Source of the DNA: Tianweitania sediminis
GTDB taxonomy: Bacteria > Pseudomonadota > Alphaproteobacteria > Rhizobiales > Rhizobiaceae
NCBI RefSeq assembly: GCF_017813335.1
Contig: NZ_JAGIYY010000004.1
Span: 1-64,000, forward strand
Direction of reading: 5' to 3'
Length of the DNA: 64,000 nucleotides
In this document: in pieces, positions 56,828 through 64,000 of the stretch
Position numbering within the stretch: position 1 is the stretch's first letter
Layout of the letters: the number at the start of each line of letters is the position of its first letter
Notes under the pieces: generated by a model
What the model was told of the DNA's origin: nothing
What the model saw: the letters and a program-made list of their open reading frames with translations, nothing else
Databases searched by the model: none
Program-made: the position numbers and the translations under genes

Positions 56828-57060
56828 CCGAGAAGACGATTGCTCTCAGCGTCAGCACGGCAGCCCCAGAGCAAAAGACCAACCAGACGCTCGAAATCCT
56901 GCGCTCATCGTTCATTGTGCGCGGCGCCGATCTGGCGGCGCGGCTCTCCACAACCACGCGCACAGTAAATCGCCACGTCAATCGGCTACGCAAGTTGGGT
57001 TATCGGATCGATGGCGCCGCCGGTCTGGGTTACTGCCTGCGCGGGGATCGGCAGCCATGA
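56824..57060 (+). CDS. HTH protein of the early operon (78 aa)
   Basis: It has a winged HTH of the HTH_11 type (ADLAARLSTTTRTVNRHVNRL and RKLGYRIDGAAGLGYCL). It may regulate the operon or help excision. Its ends overlap both neighbours by four bases. Confidence 0.65.
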   Translation: MTEKTIALSVSTAAPEQKTNQTLEILRSSFIVRGADLAARLSTTTRTVNRHVNRLRKLGYRIDGAAGLGYCLRGDRQP

Positions 57061-57323
57061 TCGACGATCCCGATTGCGACGGCGCGCTCCGCTGCACGTG
57101 CTGCGGCGGCTGGATCCGCAAGGGCCATTTGTACTTCCGGGAATCGGAAGGCGCCCTGTGTGAGCCCTGCGCGCCAATCTTCAAGCAGCTCCTCGACGAG
57201 GACGACAGTTTCACCAATGCCGATGGCGATCCGCTATCGGCAGAAGAGCGCCGCGCCTGGTTTGACGGGCACATCGCCGCCGGCGGCCAGCCGACCGACA
57301 GCATGGCAAGGAAGGTTTGGTGA
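57057..57323 (+). CDS. Zinc-finger protein of the early operon (88 aa)
   Basis: ATG 57057 overlaps the previous stop (ATGA). Cys pairs CTCCGG and CEPC are separated by about 25 residues, forming a likely zinc ribbon; then comes a helical tail (LSAEERRAWFDGHIAAGG). No family name is available. Confidence 0.55.
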   Translation: MIDDPDCDGALRCTCCGGWIRKGHLYFRESEGALCEPCAPIFKQLLDEDDSFTNADGDPLSAEERRAWFDGHIAAGGQPTDSMARKVW

Positions 57324-57682
57324 TGGCGTCTCAGGTCACAGCAGAGCTGGCGTGGCGATGCTTCCACTGCGACGAGGTTTTCACATCAGAACACGAGGCG
57401 CGCAAGCACTTCGGCCGAGCTGAGGATCAGACTTGCGCGTGCCTGATTAAGGGTTCCGAGCATGGGCTTGTCGAAGCTTTGCGGCGTGCGGAGCAAGACG
57501 CGGCTGATGCATGGGCTGCCTTGCACAACGAGAGCACCGACTTCGCAAAAGCTTATTTCGCTCAAGCAGCAAGGCACCGGGAGCAGCTTAGAACCATCGA
57601 ACAGGTGGGGTATGACAGAGGTATTGCCGATGCGAAAGCGCATCCAGAGACGCTTGGCCTTGCGCCTAAGGGATCTTCCTGA
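57323..57682 (+). CDS. Cys/His zinc-finger-like early protein (119 aa)
   Basis: ATG 57323 overlaps the previous stop. The N-terminal WRCFHCDEVFTSEHEARKHF resembles a C2H2 finger. The rest is a charged helical part (LVEALRRAEQDAADAWAALH). Proteins with this pattern are common in rhizobial prophage early regions. Role unknown. Confidence 0.6.
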   Translation: MASQVTAELAWRCFHCDEVFTSEHEARKHFGRAEDQTCACLIKGSEHGLVEALRRAEQDAADAWAALHNESTDFAKAYFAQAARHREQLRTIEQVGYDRGIADAKAHPETLGLAPKGSS

Positions 57683-58077
57683 TGGCTGTCTATGTCGACG
57701 ACATGAAAGCCTCCTTCGGGCGCATGGTTATGTGCCACATGTGGGCGGACACGCGCGATGAGCTGTTCGCCATGGCCGATCGGATAGGGGTTGCCCGTAA
57801 GTGGTTCCAGCGACCGGCAAGCGCTGGCGTGATCGGCATGAACGCGTCATGGGAGCACTTCGACATTGCGCAAAGCAAACGTGCCATGGCGATACGCTTC
57901 GGCGCCATTGAGACCGATCGCTATGGCCCGCTGGAATACGAAGCCCGCCGCAAAGGCGACCAGACTAAACTTGAGCGCATAGCCAGCCTTCGTGCGCGGC
58001 AGACTGCCGAAGCCGCGCCGCTGTTCCCCGACCACTTCGCCACCGCCGCATACGCCGATCGGCTGAAGGACGGCTAA
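57682..58077 (+). CDS. DUF4031 protein (131 aa)
   Basis: It begins MAVYVDDMKASFGRMVMCHM and has ADTRDELFAMADRIGVARKW and WEHFDIAQSKRAMAI, as in DUF4031. These are small proteins of unknown function frequent in phages. The ATG overlaps the previous stop by one base. Confidence 0.75.
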   Translation: MAVYVDDMKASFGRMVMCHMWADTRDELFAMADRIGVARKWFQRPASAGVIGMNASWEHFDIAQSKRAMAIRFGAIETDRYGPLEYEARRKGDQTKLERIASLRARQTAEAAPLFPDHFATAAYADRLKDG

Positions 58078-58079
58078 CC

Positions 58080-58385
58080 ATGAACCAGCTCTTGACACCG
58101 GTCGAAGCCGCACGGGAACTTGGCATCGGCCTGAAGACGCTCAATCGCGCCCGAAAGGCAGGAGAACTGGCCTACATCAACATTGGCTTCGGCACGCAAC
58201 GCGAAGCGCCTCGGTTCGACCGCGCTGATCTCGAAGCCTGGATGGAGAAGAGAAGGAAAACCCTGTGTCCGTCTTCATCCGAAAAGGTGACGCGTCGGGC
58301 GTCTACGCCTACGACTTCCGGATACGCGGTCGTCGATTTTGCGGCTCTACGGGCGCAACGTCGAAGCGAGAAGCAAAAAAGGTAG
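58080..58385 (+). CDS. Excisionase-like HTH protein
   Basis: A 101-aa protein with an HTH_17-type domain (LLTPVEAARELGIGLKTLNR, APRFDRADLEAWMEKRRK) and a basic tail. It lies directly before the integrase and overlaps it by 121 bases in another frame. That is the usual place for Xis, which directs excision. Overlap this long suggests coordinated translation. Confidence 0.7.
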   Translation: MNQLLTPVEAARELGIGLKTLNRARKAGELAYINIGFGTQREAPRFDRADLEAWMEKRRKTLCPSSSEKVTRRASTPTTSGYAVVDFAALRAQRRSEKQKR

Positions 58386-59440
58386 AAGACCAGAAGCGAG
58401 CCGAGGCCAAAACCCAGCTCGCCGCCGAAGCGGCCTTTACCGCGCCGCGCATGACGCTTGATGTCGCGCTGTCCCGCTGGTGGATCGAGGTCGGCCAGCA
58501 TCACAAGAATGGCGACACCACGCTGTGGTCCATGGAATGGCTCAAGGCTTTCTTCGGCCCCACCAAACTCCTGGAAGAGATCAGCGACAGCGATGTCGCT
58601 CGCATGATCGCCCGCCGCCGCGGCGACAAGGTGCCGAACTCTGTCACCAAGAAGCGGCCCGAGGGCCGCCTCGTTGGCCCCGCCACCGTCAATCGAACCG
58701 TCATCCAGCCGCTGCGCCAGGTCATGCTGCGTGCCGAGCGTGTTTGGAAGGTGAAGGTCGGCGAAGTTCATTGGTCCGGCCGGCTGCTCGATGAGCCGCA
58801 GGAACGCGTGCGCGAGGCGACGCCAGATGAGGAATCGGCGATCATGCAGGAGCTCGCGATCGGCTACGATCTGGCGGTCGAGTTCGCCTTCCTGACCGGC
58901 TGCCGTCGCATGGAGATCCTCGGCTTGGAATGGACGCGGGTCGATTTCTTCAACAAGCAGTTCACGATCATCGGCAAGGGCGGCCGGCAACGCATCCTGC
59001 CCATGACTGAGCGCGTGCGCGAGATCTTCTGGGGCGAGCAGGGCAGGCACCCCGACCAGGTCTTCACCTATGAGGCCGCTCGCACGGTGCGCATGAAGGA
59101 CGGCCGTTTGCTCGAGCGCGGCGCCCGCTACCCGCTCACGGAGGCGGGCCTGAAGACGGCGATGCGTCGCGCCGTGTCTGACGCCGGCGTCGTCAACTTC
59201 CGCTTCCACGACACGCGCCACACTGCCGCGACACGCGTGCTTCGGAAGTCCAACCTCCGCGTCGCCCAGTTGATGCTCGGCCATACGGACGTGAAGACCA
59301 CCACGAAATACGCGCACGCGCAGATGAGCGACGTGCGCGCGGCAATGGAAGCAGCCGCGACAACAGTTACCGCAGATTTTACCGCAGAAGGCGAGGGGGT
59401 GGGTTCTAAGAGCTTGCGGGAGAAGAAGAATTCGGCTTGA
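58265..59440 (+). CDS. Phage tyrosine integrase
   Basis: A 391-aa tyrosine recombinase from GTG 58265. The N-terminal part binds arm sites (YAYDFRIRGRRFCGSTGATSK). The catalytic domain has Arg in LTGCRRMEILGLEW (about 215), HDTRHTAATRVL (about 316-327), GHTDVKTT and the nucleophile Tyr in TKYAH (about 349). It recombines attP with the tRNA-Pro attB. Its last codons contain the TTACCGCAGA arm-type repeats (59,366-59,388), and it ends ten bases before attR. Confidence 0.95.
   Translation: MSVFIRKGDASGVYAYDFRIRGRRFCGSTGATSKREAKKVEDQKRAEAKTQLAAEAAFTAPRMTLDVALSRWWIEVGQHHKNGDTTLWSMEWLKAFFGPTKLLEEISDSDVARMIARRRGDKVPNSVTKKRPEGRLVGPATVNRTVIQPLRQVMLRAERVWKVKVGEVHWSGRLLDEPQERVREATPDEESAIMQELAIGYDLAVEFAFLTGCRRMEILGLEWTRVDFFNKQFTIIGKGGRQRILPMTERVREIFWGEQGRHPDQVFTYEAARTVRMKDGRLLERGARYPLTEAGLKTAMRRAVSDAGVVNFRFHDTRHTAATRVLRKSNLRVAQLMLGHTDVKTTTKYAHAQMSDVRAAMEAAATTVTADFTAEGEGVGSKSLREKKNSA
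59366..59388 (+). promoter_or_regulatory. Integrase arm-type repeats, right
   Basis: GTTACCGCAGA and TTACCGCAGA in tandem inside the 3' end of the integrase gene, 62 bases before attR. They correspond to the left pair at 16,318-16,339. Confidence 0.5.
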
Positions 59441-59450
59441 GCCGCTGTTT

Positions 59451-59542
59451 CCCCCAGTCAAGTGCGCTACCGGGCTGCGCTACGCTCCGAACCGCCGCAA
59501 CCCTTATAGAGCGCGGGGTATCGGCGCAAGCGCGAAAACAGG
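59451..59542. repeat. attR, 92-bp direct repeat
   Basis: Identical to 16,172-16,263. It holds the 5' half of tRNA-Pro and its promoter region, but no 3' half, so it does not encode a tRNA. Confidence 0.93.
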
Positions 59543-59612
59543 TGATGCCTTGTGTATCTGTCCGCGACGGCATTTTCTCGGCTCGCCGACGCGATCGATG
59601 CGGGTATCCTTG

Positions 59613-60839
59613 TTAGACCTGCTTCTGCTCTGCCAGTCCAGTGGACGATGCAGAAATCCATGCGTCCGCCAATTGCCCCGCCACCGCTTCATGCGTGAAG
59701 CGCCGCTGAATGTTGCGCAAACCCGCTGCCGCTACCGTGCCCAGCAGCGCCGGATCTGCCCGAAGCTTCTCGATCAGCGCGGCCAAGGCAGGCGGATCGC
59801 TTTCGGGAACGATCCAGCCGCCATCGGCAGTCACAGCCGCAATCGCCCCGCAGGTGGACCCGATCACCGGCACCCCGCAGCTTTGCGCTTCGATGATCAC
59901 CCTTCCGAACTGCTCTTTCACGGCGTTGGTGGTCCGTGTCAGGAGAAGGAGAGCATCGAGGCTGCGGATGAAGTCCGCAACCTCGTTCGGGCTCCGCCAG
60001 CCGCCGATGGACACGCGGTCTCCGAGACCCAGCGTCTCGATCTTGCGGCGGAGTTCCCGTTCATGCGGGCCTTCACCCACAATGGCGAGGGTCACGTCTG
60101 GGGCGGTGAGGGCGAGTGCATCAAGAGCGTCGTCGATCCCTTTTTCCACGACCAGGCGGCCGACATACCCCAGCCTTAGCGAACCCTTCGGCTCCACCGC
60201 CGCCTTGGGAAAGAATGTCTTCGTATCGACCCCATAGCCGATCTCGGTCACGGGCCCGTCATACCCGCACGCCCGCACCACGTCCGTTGCATCGGGGTTG
60301 CGGGAAAGAACGTGGTCGGTGCGGCGAAGAACATGCCGGCGGATCTGCTCGAAGGGGGGCGGCAGCCGTTTCAGAATGTTCTGGTCGACCTCCAGCACAA
60401 GCGCCGCTTCGCCCTTCAGGAGGGAAGATTGCAGGGCAACAAAGCTCCAGGGCTCTTCCCAGAGATGAATGACATCCGGACGCAGCCTGCGAACAAGCTG
60501 CGGCAGGCCGGGGTACACATGGAGGTACCAGCTCGCCGGCCCGCCGCGGCCGAACCAGATCGGCAAAATGTTCATCGTGACACCTTCGTCCGCCGGCGGG
60601 TCGGCGGTGATGGCGCGGCCGAACTGATACCAACGCTGCGGGGCAACAAGGTGGACGTCGAGATCGGCGCGATCGGCGAAGGGGCGGTAGCGCATCCGCC
60701 CGCTTGCGCTTTCCACAGCGGTATGGGCGACCGAAAGAACCCTGATCGGCCGCTTGGACATGGCGACTGAACGGGGCGCGACATCGTGATGATCGACATC
60801 AGCGTCAAGTGAAGGAGACGGATGCAAAGCAGGGGTCAT
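59613..60839 (-). CDS. Glycosyltransferase family 4
   Basis: A 408-aa GT-B enzyme; ATG 60839 is used, with ATG 60761 (MSKRPIRVLSV) as a good alternative. The GT4 signature is clear: GYVGRLVVEKGIDDALDAL, a nucleotide-sugar site with FGRVIIEAQSCGVPVIGS (Glu-x7-Glu region), and an N-terminal domain with SVAHTAVESASGRMRYRPFA. It adds a sugar to a growing glycan on the cytoplasmic side. It is the last gene of a polysaccharide cluster that begins right of the window. Confidence 0.88.
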   Translation of the reverse strand: MTPALHPSPSLDADVDHHDVAPRSVAMSKRPIRVLSVAHTAVESASGRMRYRPFADRADLDVHLVAPQRWYQFGRAITADPPADEGVTMNILPIWFGRGGPASWYLHVYPGLPQLVRRLRPDVIHLWEEPWSFVALQSSLLKGEAALVLEVDQNILKRLPPPFEQIRRHVLRRTDHVLSRNPDATDVVRACGYDGPVTEIGYGVDTKTFFPKAAVEPKGSLRLGYVGRLVVEKGIDDALDALALTAPDVTLAIVGEGPHERELRRKIETLGLGDRVSIGGWRSPNEVADFIRSLDALLLLTRTTNAVKEQFGRVIIEAQSCGVPVIGSTCGAIAAVTADGGWIVPESDPPALAALIEKLRADPALLGTVAAAGLRNIQRRFTHEAVAGQLADAWISASSTGLAEQKQV

Positions 60840-60887
60840 CAAGGCGCACTCACCTCTTTAGAACGGACAAATCTCTGACCGGACGGG

Positions 60888-62459
60888 TCATCGTTTCTTC
60901 CTTTCGAATGACACCAGCCGCTTGCCTACGAGTTTCAGCAGGTCGGGGCACAACAACCACCCAGCCATGATCGTGCAGCAAAGCCAAGCCGTTCCGCCCA
61001 CCGCCAGTCGTCCGACCACGCTCGGCACAACGTCGGTGAGCGGCCAGGCAACAAGAACCAGAAGGGCGGTGGGGAGGAGTGCCACCAGGATCAGGCGCAA
61101 AATGGCGATGCTGCATCCCAGCGCCAAGGCGACGCCCAGCAAAAGCACGCCGCTGCGGGCAGTTTCGCCAAGCCCGATCATGAAGATGCGGGGATCCCCG
61201 ACAGGGCCGAAGGTCTGTGCGACGACATTGAAGCTGATGTTGGCGGCATAAGCGGACATCAGGACAATCGCCGCAGCCATGTTGCGGCCGGAGCGGTTGA
61301 GCAGCCGCAGCAGCACCCACCCCAGGGTCGACGCCCACATGCCGAGTGCAATGCCGCTCAGCGCCTGGCTTGTCAGCGCGACACCGTGTTCGTCGAAGGC
61401 CCCGCGTTGGAAGATCAAGCGCACCACATCTTCGGCAAACAAGAAGGTGAAGGCGGCAAAGGGGATCGCCACCGCCAGGATAGGGCGTGCGATCTTTTGC
61501 GCCTGAACCTTGTTGTCGTACTGGCCATTGCCGGCCAGAACCGCCATCCCGATCGGCTGGCTTAAAAGAAGCAGCGCGCTGTCGCTCAGCGTTCGAGCAT
61601 AATCAAGCGACGCAACCGCGCCTGCCGCAGCGCGCGAGGCGAAAAGCCGCTCGAGCCAGACATGGGCCTGTTCTGCGCCGGGCAGCAGCAGGAAAGGTCG
61701 CAACCTCCGCAGAAACTCCATTCCGGTGGCGACGACCTGCGCGCCCGTGATGCCTGAAAAGCTGAGATTGCCTTCGGCAACGAGGCGCCAGGTAGCCCAG
61801 GCTCCCAGCAGGTTGAAGGCAGCGGCAAAGGCCCACCCCAGAACGAAGTCGTACTGCGTCAGGACGAGCAAACCCAGGCCGACAAGGATGCTGATGTTCA
61901 GGATGCTGGCGCGCAGGTTCATGATGCGCGTTCTGCCGATCGCCATCTCGCCGGCCGCAAGGCAGTTGAGAAGGACGGAAGCGGGCATGCTGAGGCACAT
62001 GATGTGAACGAAGTGCAGCGTCAGATCCCGCGCTTGAGGCGAGAAGCCGCCCACCATCGTGTCGACGAGGAAGTCGCCAAACAAGAGCATGGCAATCATC
62101 AGCAAGGCGCCGATCGACGTCAGCGAAAGGGAAAGCCGCGCCAGTTGCCGGGGGCCGTCGCCGCGCGTTTGCCCCTCCTTCATCATCGGAATGAGGATGC
62201 CCGGCACGCTCTCGTTCTGGAGGAAGGCGAGGGGCAAGAGAACGGCCGTTGTGGCGGCGCGAAAGCCGTCGGCGACCACTGCGACGCCGATCACCTGAGC
62301 CATGGCGATCTCGCGGAGAAAGCCAAGAGCCTTGCCGGCGAGAGCCCCGCCCATGAGAAAGAACGCCATGGCGCTCTTCGGGCGCATAGCCGCAAGCTCG
62401 AGTTTCTCGGGAGGCAAAGCGGTCATCAGCATCCAGACTTCTTGCCCACGCGCGAACAT
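60888..62459 (-). CDS. MurJ/Wzx-type lipid-linked oligosaccharide flippase
   Basis: A 523-aa multi-pass membrane protein of the MVF/MATE-like superfamily, with about 12-14 hydrophobic segments. The start GKALGFLREIAMAQVIGVAV is MurJ-like, and LIFQRGAFDEHG is typical. ATG 62459 is taken; 62,429 or 62,423 are possible. It would move lipid-linked sugar units to the periplasm. It lies between the GT4 gene and a Wzy-like polymerase gene, so it more probably serves the local polysaccharide than peptidoglycan. Confidence 0.82.
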   Translation of the reverse strand: MFARGQEVWMLMTALPPEKLELAAMRPKSAMAFFLMGGALAGKALGFLREIAMAQVIGVAVVADGFRAATTAVLLPLAFLQNESVPGILIPMMKEGQTRGDGPRQLARLSLSLTSIGALLMIAMLLFGDFLVDTMVGGFSPQARDLTLHFVHIMCLSMPASVLLNCLAAGEMAIGRTRIMNLRASILNISILVGLGLLVLTQYDFVLGWAFAAAFNLLGAWATWRLVAEGNLSFSGITGAQVVATGMEFLRRLRPFLLLPGAEQAHVWLERLFASRAAAGAVASLDYARTLSDSALLLLSQPIGMAVLAGNGQYDNKVQAQKIARPILAVAIPFAAFTFLFAEDVVRLIFQRGAFDEHGVALTSQALSGIALGMWASTLGWVLLRLLNRSGRNMAAAIVLMSAYAANISFNVVAQTFGPVGDPRIFMIGLGETARSGVLLLGVALALGCSIAILRLILVALLPTALLVLVAWPLTDVVPSVVGRLAVGGTAWLCCTIMAGWLLCPDLLKLVGKRLVSFERKKR

Positions 62460-62520
62460 GGCCCGCGGAGGCTTAGTCTGTGCTTAGTGCGAAGACCTAA
62501 AGATTCTGCAATTGCAGCCG

Positions 62521-63909
62521 CTAGACTTTGCCGGGGGTGGATCGTTTCAGGGCTGGTGGCGTCTCATCACGACGCGGCGTGAGCAAGATGAGCGACCAGA
62601 ACAGGAAACCGAGTTCCCCCGAACCCAGAATGGCCAAGGGCAGCTGAAACAACGCCCCAATTGCAAAGGCCCCCACGGCCACGGCGCCAATCGTGTCGGT
62701 TCTCGCGGTCGGAGCGACAGCTGCGCAAATCGCCCACACAAAAGAAAACAGGCACAGAATCCCGACCGGTATTCCCATTGCCTGCCAGCAGGCGATGATC
62801 ATGCCGTCCACGGCCATGCTCCCGGCCGTCCCAACATCCACGGTGGAAAAGCCACTGCCGATCACCGAACTGTCCGGCAGCGCCCACAAGGTCACATATT
62901 GCTGCAGCCGCTCCTGCGCGCTTCCGTCGTTGCTGCCTTGCCCGAGGGTGGCGAGCCGCTCCGTGATCACCTCCGAAAAGGGGGAGATGGTGAGCGCCAG
63001 CAGTCCGAGCGCAACAACGGCGCCGATCATGAAGATGGCCCGCAGACTGGTTCTCCGGAAAAGGAGGCAGAACAGGACCCCGGCTGCCAGGGCGATCCAC
63101 GCCGTCCGATATTGCGACAGCATCAGGCCGATGAGGGCCGGGGACGCCAGCAGGATCGGAAGGAGGCGAAAGCGGCAGATGAAAATCAGAAGAAGGCCCG
63201 TTGCGGTAAACGTTGCATAGCTTGCAGGTCCATTCAGGGTGCTGAACGAGCGAACGCCGTAGGGTACCGGCTGTCCGGCCGACAAGATGGTGGCGTATTG
63301 CATCCAAAACCGATCCCATTCCGGAGGATCGATGTATTGGTAGATGGCGTAAGCGCCCGTCAGCGGCAGGATGATCGCGAAGGCCGAAGTAGCGGCCTCC
63401 AGAAGCTCATCCCGATCCGCCAACGTCGCGAGGGTTGCGGCGTAGATAATGGGCGCTAGCCATTTCAGGGCCCCTGAAGCGGCATCGGACCAACCGCCGT
63501 GGAGAATGGTGAGCAAAGTCGCGTAGATCACGCACAAAACGACGACGACGGCAGGAGCAACAGCTTTGCTCATCCGCACATTGCCCCGCAGCAGCTCCAT
63601 TCCCGGCACAAGAATGGCAAGCAGAGGCCCGACCAGCATCAGGCTTGCACCGTCAAAGCCAGCGGAAACGTCCACAAGGCGCCGCGCAAACGGAGCGAAC
63701 GCAAACAACAGCAACACATTGCGGAAATGCGCGGCAGGGCTTTTGCGCCAGGAATACCAACTTACGGCGATGCACCCGAGCACAAAAAGAGGCCGGGCGA
63801 GGGACCCCAGCGAAGGACCGATGGTGATGGCGATCCCGAGCAGCGCAGCGGCCGGAATGAGATCCGGCATTCCCCACTTCGCACCGGCAGGCGCCGTCAC
63901 GGCACTCAT
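62521..63909 (-). CDS. O-antigen polymerase/ligase-like membrane protein
   Basis: A 462-aa protein with about 11-12 transmembrane segments and a large periplasmic loop around residues 190-230 (WDRFWMQYATILSAGQPVPYG). This is the arrangement of Wzy polymerases and WaaL ligases. ATG 63909 overlaps the stop of the upstream glycosyltransferase (ATGA). It joins repeat units in the periplasm after the flippase acts. Confidence 0.78.
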   Translation of the reverse strand: MSAVTAPAGAKWGMPDLIPAAALLGIAITIGPSLGSLARPLFVLGCIAVSWYSWRKSPAAHFRNVLLLFAFAPFARRLVDVSAGFDGASLMLVGPLLAILVPGMELLRGNVRMSKAVAPAVVVVLCVIYATLLTILHGGWSDAASGALKWLAPIIYAATLATLADRDELLEAATSAFAIILPLTGAYAIYQYIDPPEWDRFWMQYATILSAGQPVPYGVRSFSTLNGPASYATFTATGLLLIFICRFRLLPILLASPALIGLMLSQYRTAWIALAAGVLFCLLFRRTSLRAIFMIGAVVALGLLALTISPFSEVITERLATLGQGSNDGSAQERLQQYVTLWALPDSSVIGSGFSTVDVGTAGSMAVDGMIIACWQAMGIPVGILCLFSFVWAICAAVAPTARTDTIGAVAVGAFAIGALFQLPLAILGSGELGFLFWSLILLTPRRDETPPALKRSTPGKV

Positions 63910-64000
63910 GCGGCGACCTTTCCAGTTACGGAAGCCAGCATCGCGCGAATGCTGCCGCGCATGCGATCGGCAGTGTAAAGCTGCGCCGCTCGCTCGGCTG
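63906..64000 (-). CDS. Glycosyltransferase, C-terminal end (partial)
   Basis: Thirty residues are visible: AERAAQLYTADRMRGSIRAM...VTGKVAA and a TGA overlapping the next ATG. The pattern matches the C-terminus of GT4-type glycosyltransferases. The gene continues beyond the window. Confidence 0.55.
   Translation of the reverse strand, partial: AERAAQLYTADRMRGSIRAMLASVTGKVAA

Noticed and set aside
59451-59542. Second tRNA-Pro gene at the right end
   Set aside because: Only the 5' half and upstream sequence are present; the 3' half needed for a tRNA is missing. It is attR.
62512-63459. 315-aa rightward frame
   Set aside because: Antisense to the Wzy-like membrane protein; its composition (Gln, Arg, Gly-rich) is typical of a shadow.

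Overview
The window comes from an alphaproteobacterium, most likely of the order Hyphomicrobiales (Rhizobiales). The signs are GC-rich DNA, a DUF1236 glycine-zipper secreted protein, an alphaproteobacterial LexA box (GAAC-N7-GAAC), a GcrA-like zinc peptide, and GTA/HK97-like phage genes of the type common in rhizobia. Three blocks can be separated.

(1) Bases 1-16,133 are a decayed mobile island. It opens with the end of an IS3-family transposase and carries a DUF3987 primase/helicase-like protein, HTH proteins, and part of a phage structural set: a protease-capsid fusion, a tail assembly protein and a tape measure, with no terminase or portal in view. An AT-richer three-gene cassette of unknown function (11,444-13,386) and several small unknown genes follow.

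(2) Bases 16,172-59,542 are an apparently complete 43.4-kb siphovirus prophage inserted in tRNA-Pro(GGG), bounded by 92-bp direct repeats. From the left it has: a four-gene Dcm-Vsr-GHKL ATPase-methyltransferase-like cassette; small genes including one behind a LexA box; a leftward lysis cassette (endolysin, holin, overlapping Rz/Rz1-like spanins); rightward lysogenic-conversion-type genes (AlgX/AlgJ-like acetyltransferase and GT61 glycosyltransferase); then leftward tail-fibre, tail-tip, tape-measure, tail and head genes up to terminase, a ParB-methyltransferase and HNH. Next come a NusG paralogue, a replication protein with internal iteron-like repeats, DNA modification genes, and the immunity region (CI-like S24 repressor facing a Cro/YdaS-like gene). 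The rightward early operon ends with an excisionase-like gene and a tyrosine integrase beside attR. A 15-bp operator-like motif occurs in front of both early operons.

(3) Bases 59,543-64,000 are host chromosome carrying a leftward polysaccharide cluster: two glycosyltransferases (one cut by the window edge), a MurJ/Wzx-type flippase and an O-antigen polymerase/ligase-like membrane protein.

The most interesting points are the Vsr/GHKL cassette as a candidate restriction or anti-phage system; a probable programmed -1 frameshift (GGGAAAA) in the tail assembly chaperone; a tail fibre with an SGNH esterase domain in a phage that also carries an O-acetyltransferase-like gene; a phage NusG paralogue; and integration into the 5' half of a tRNA by a repeat that also contains the tRNA promoter.
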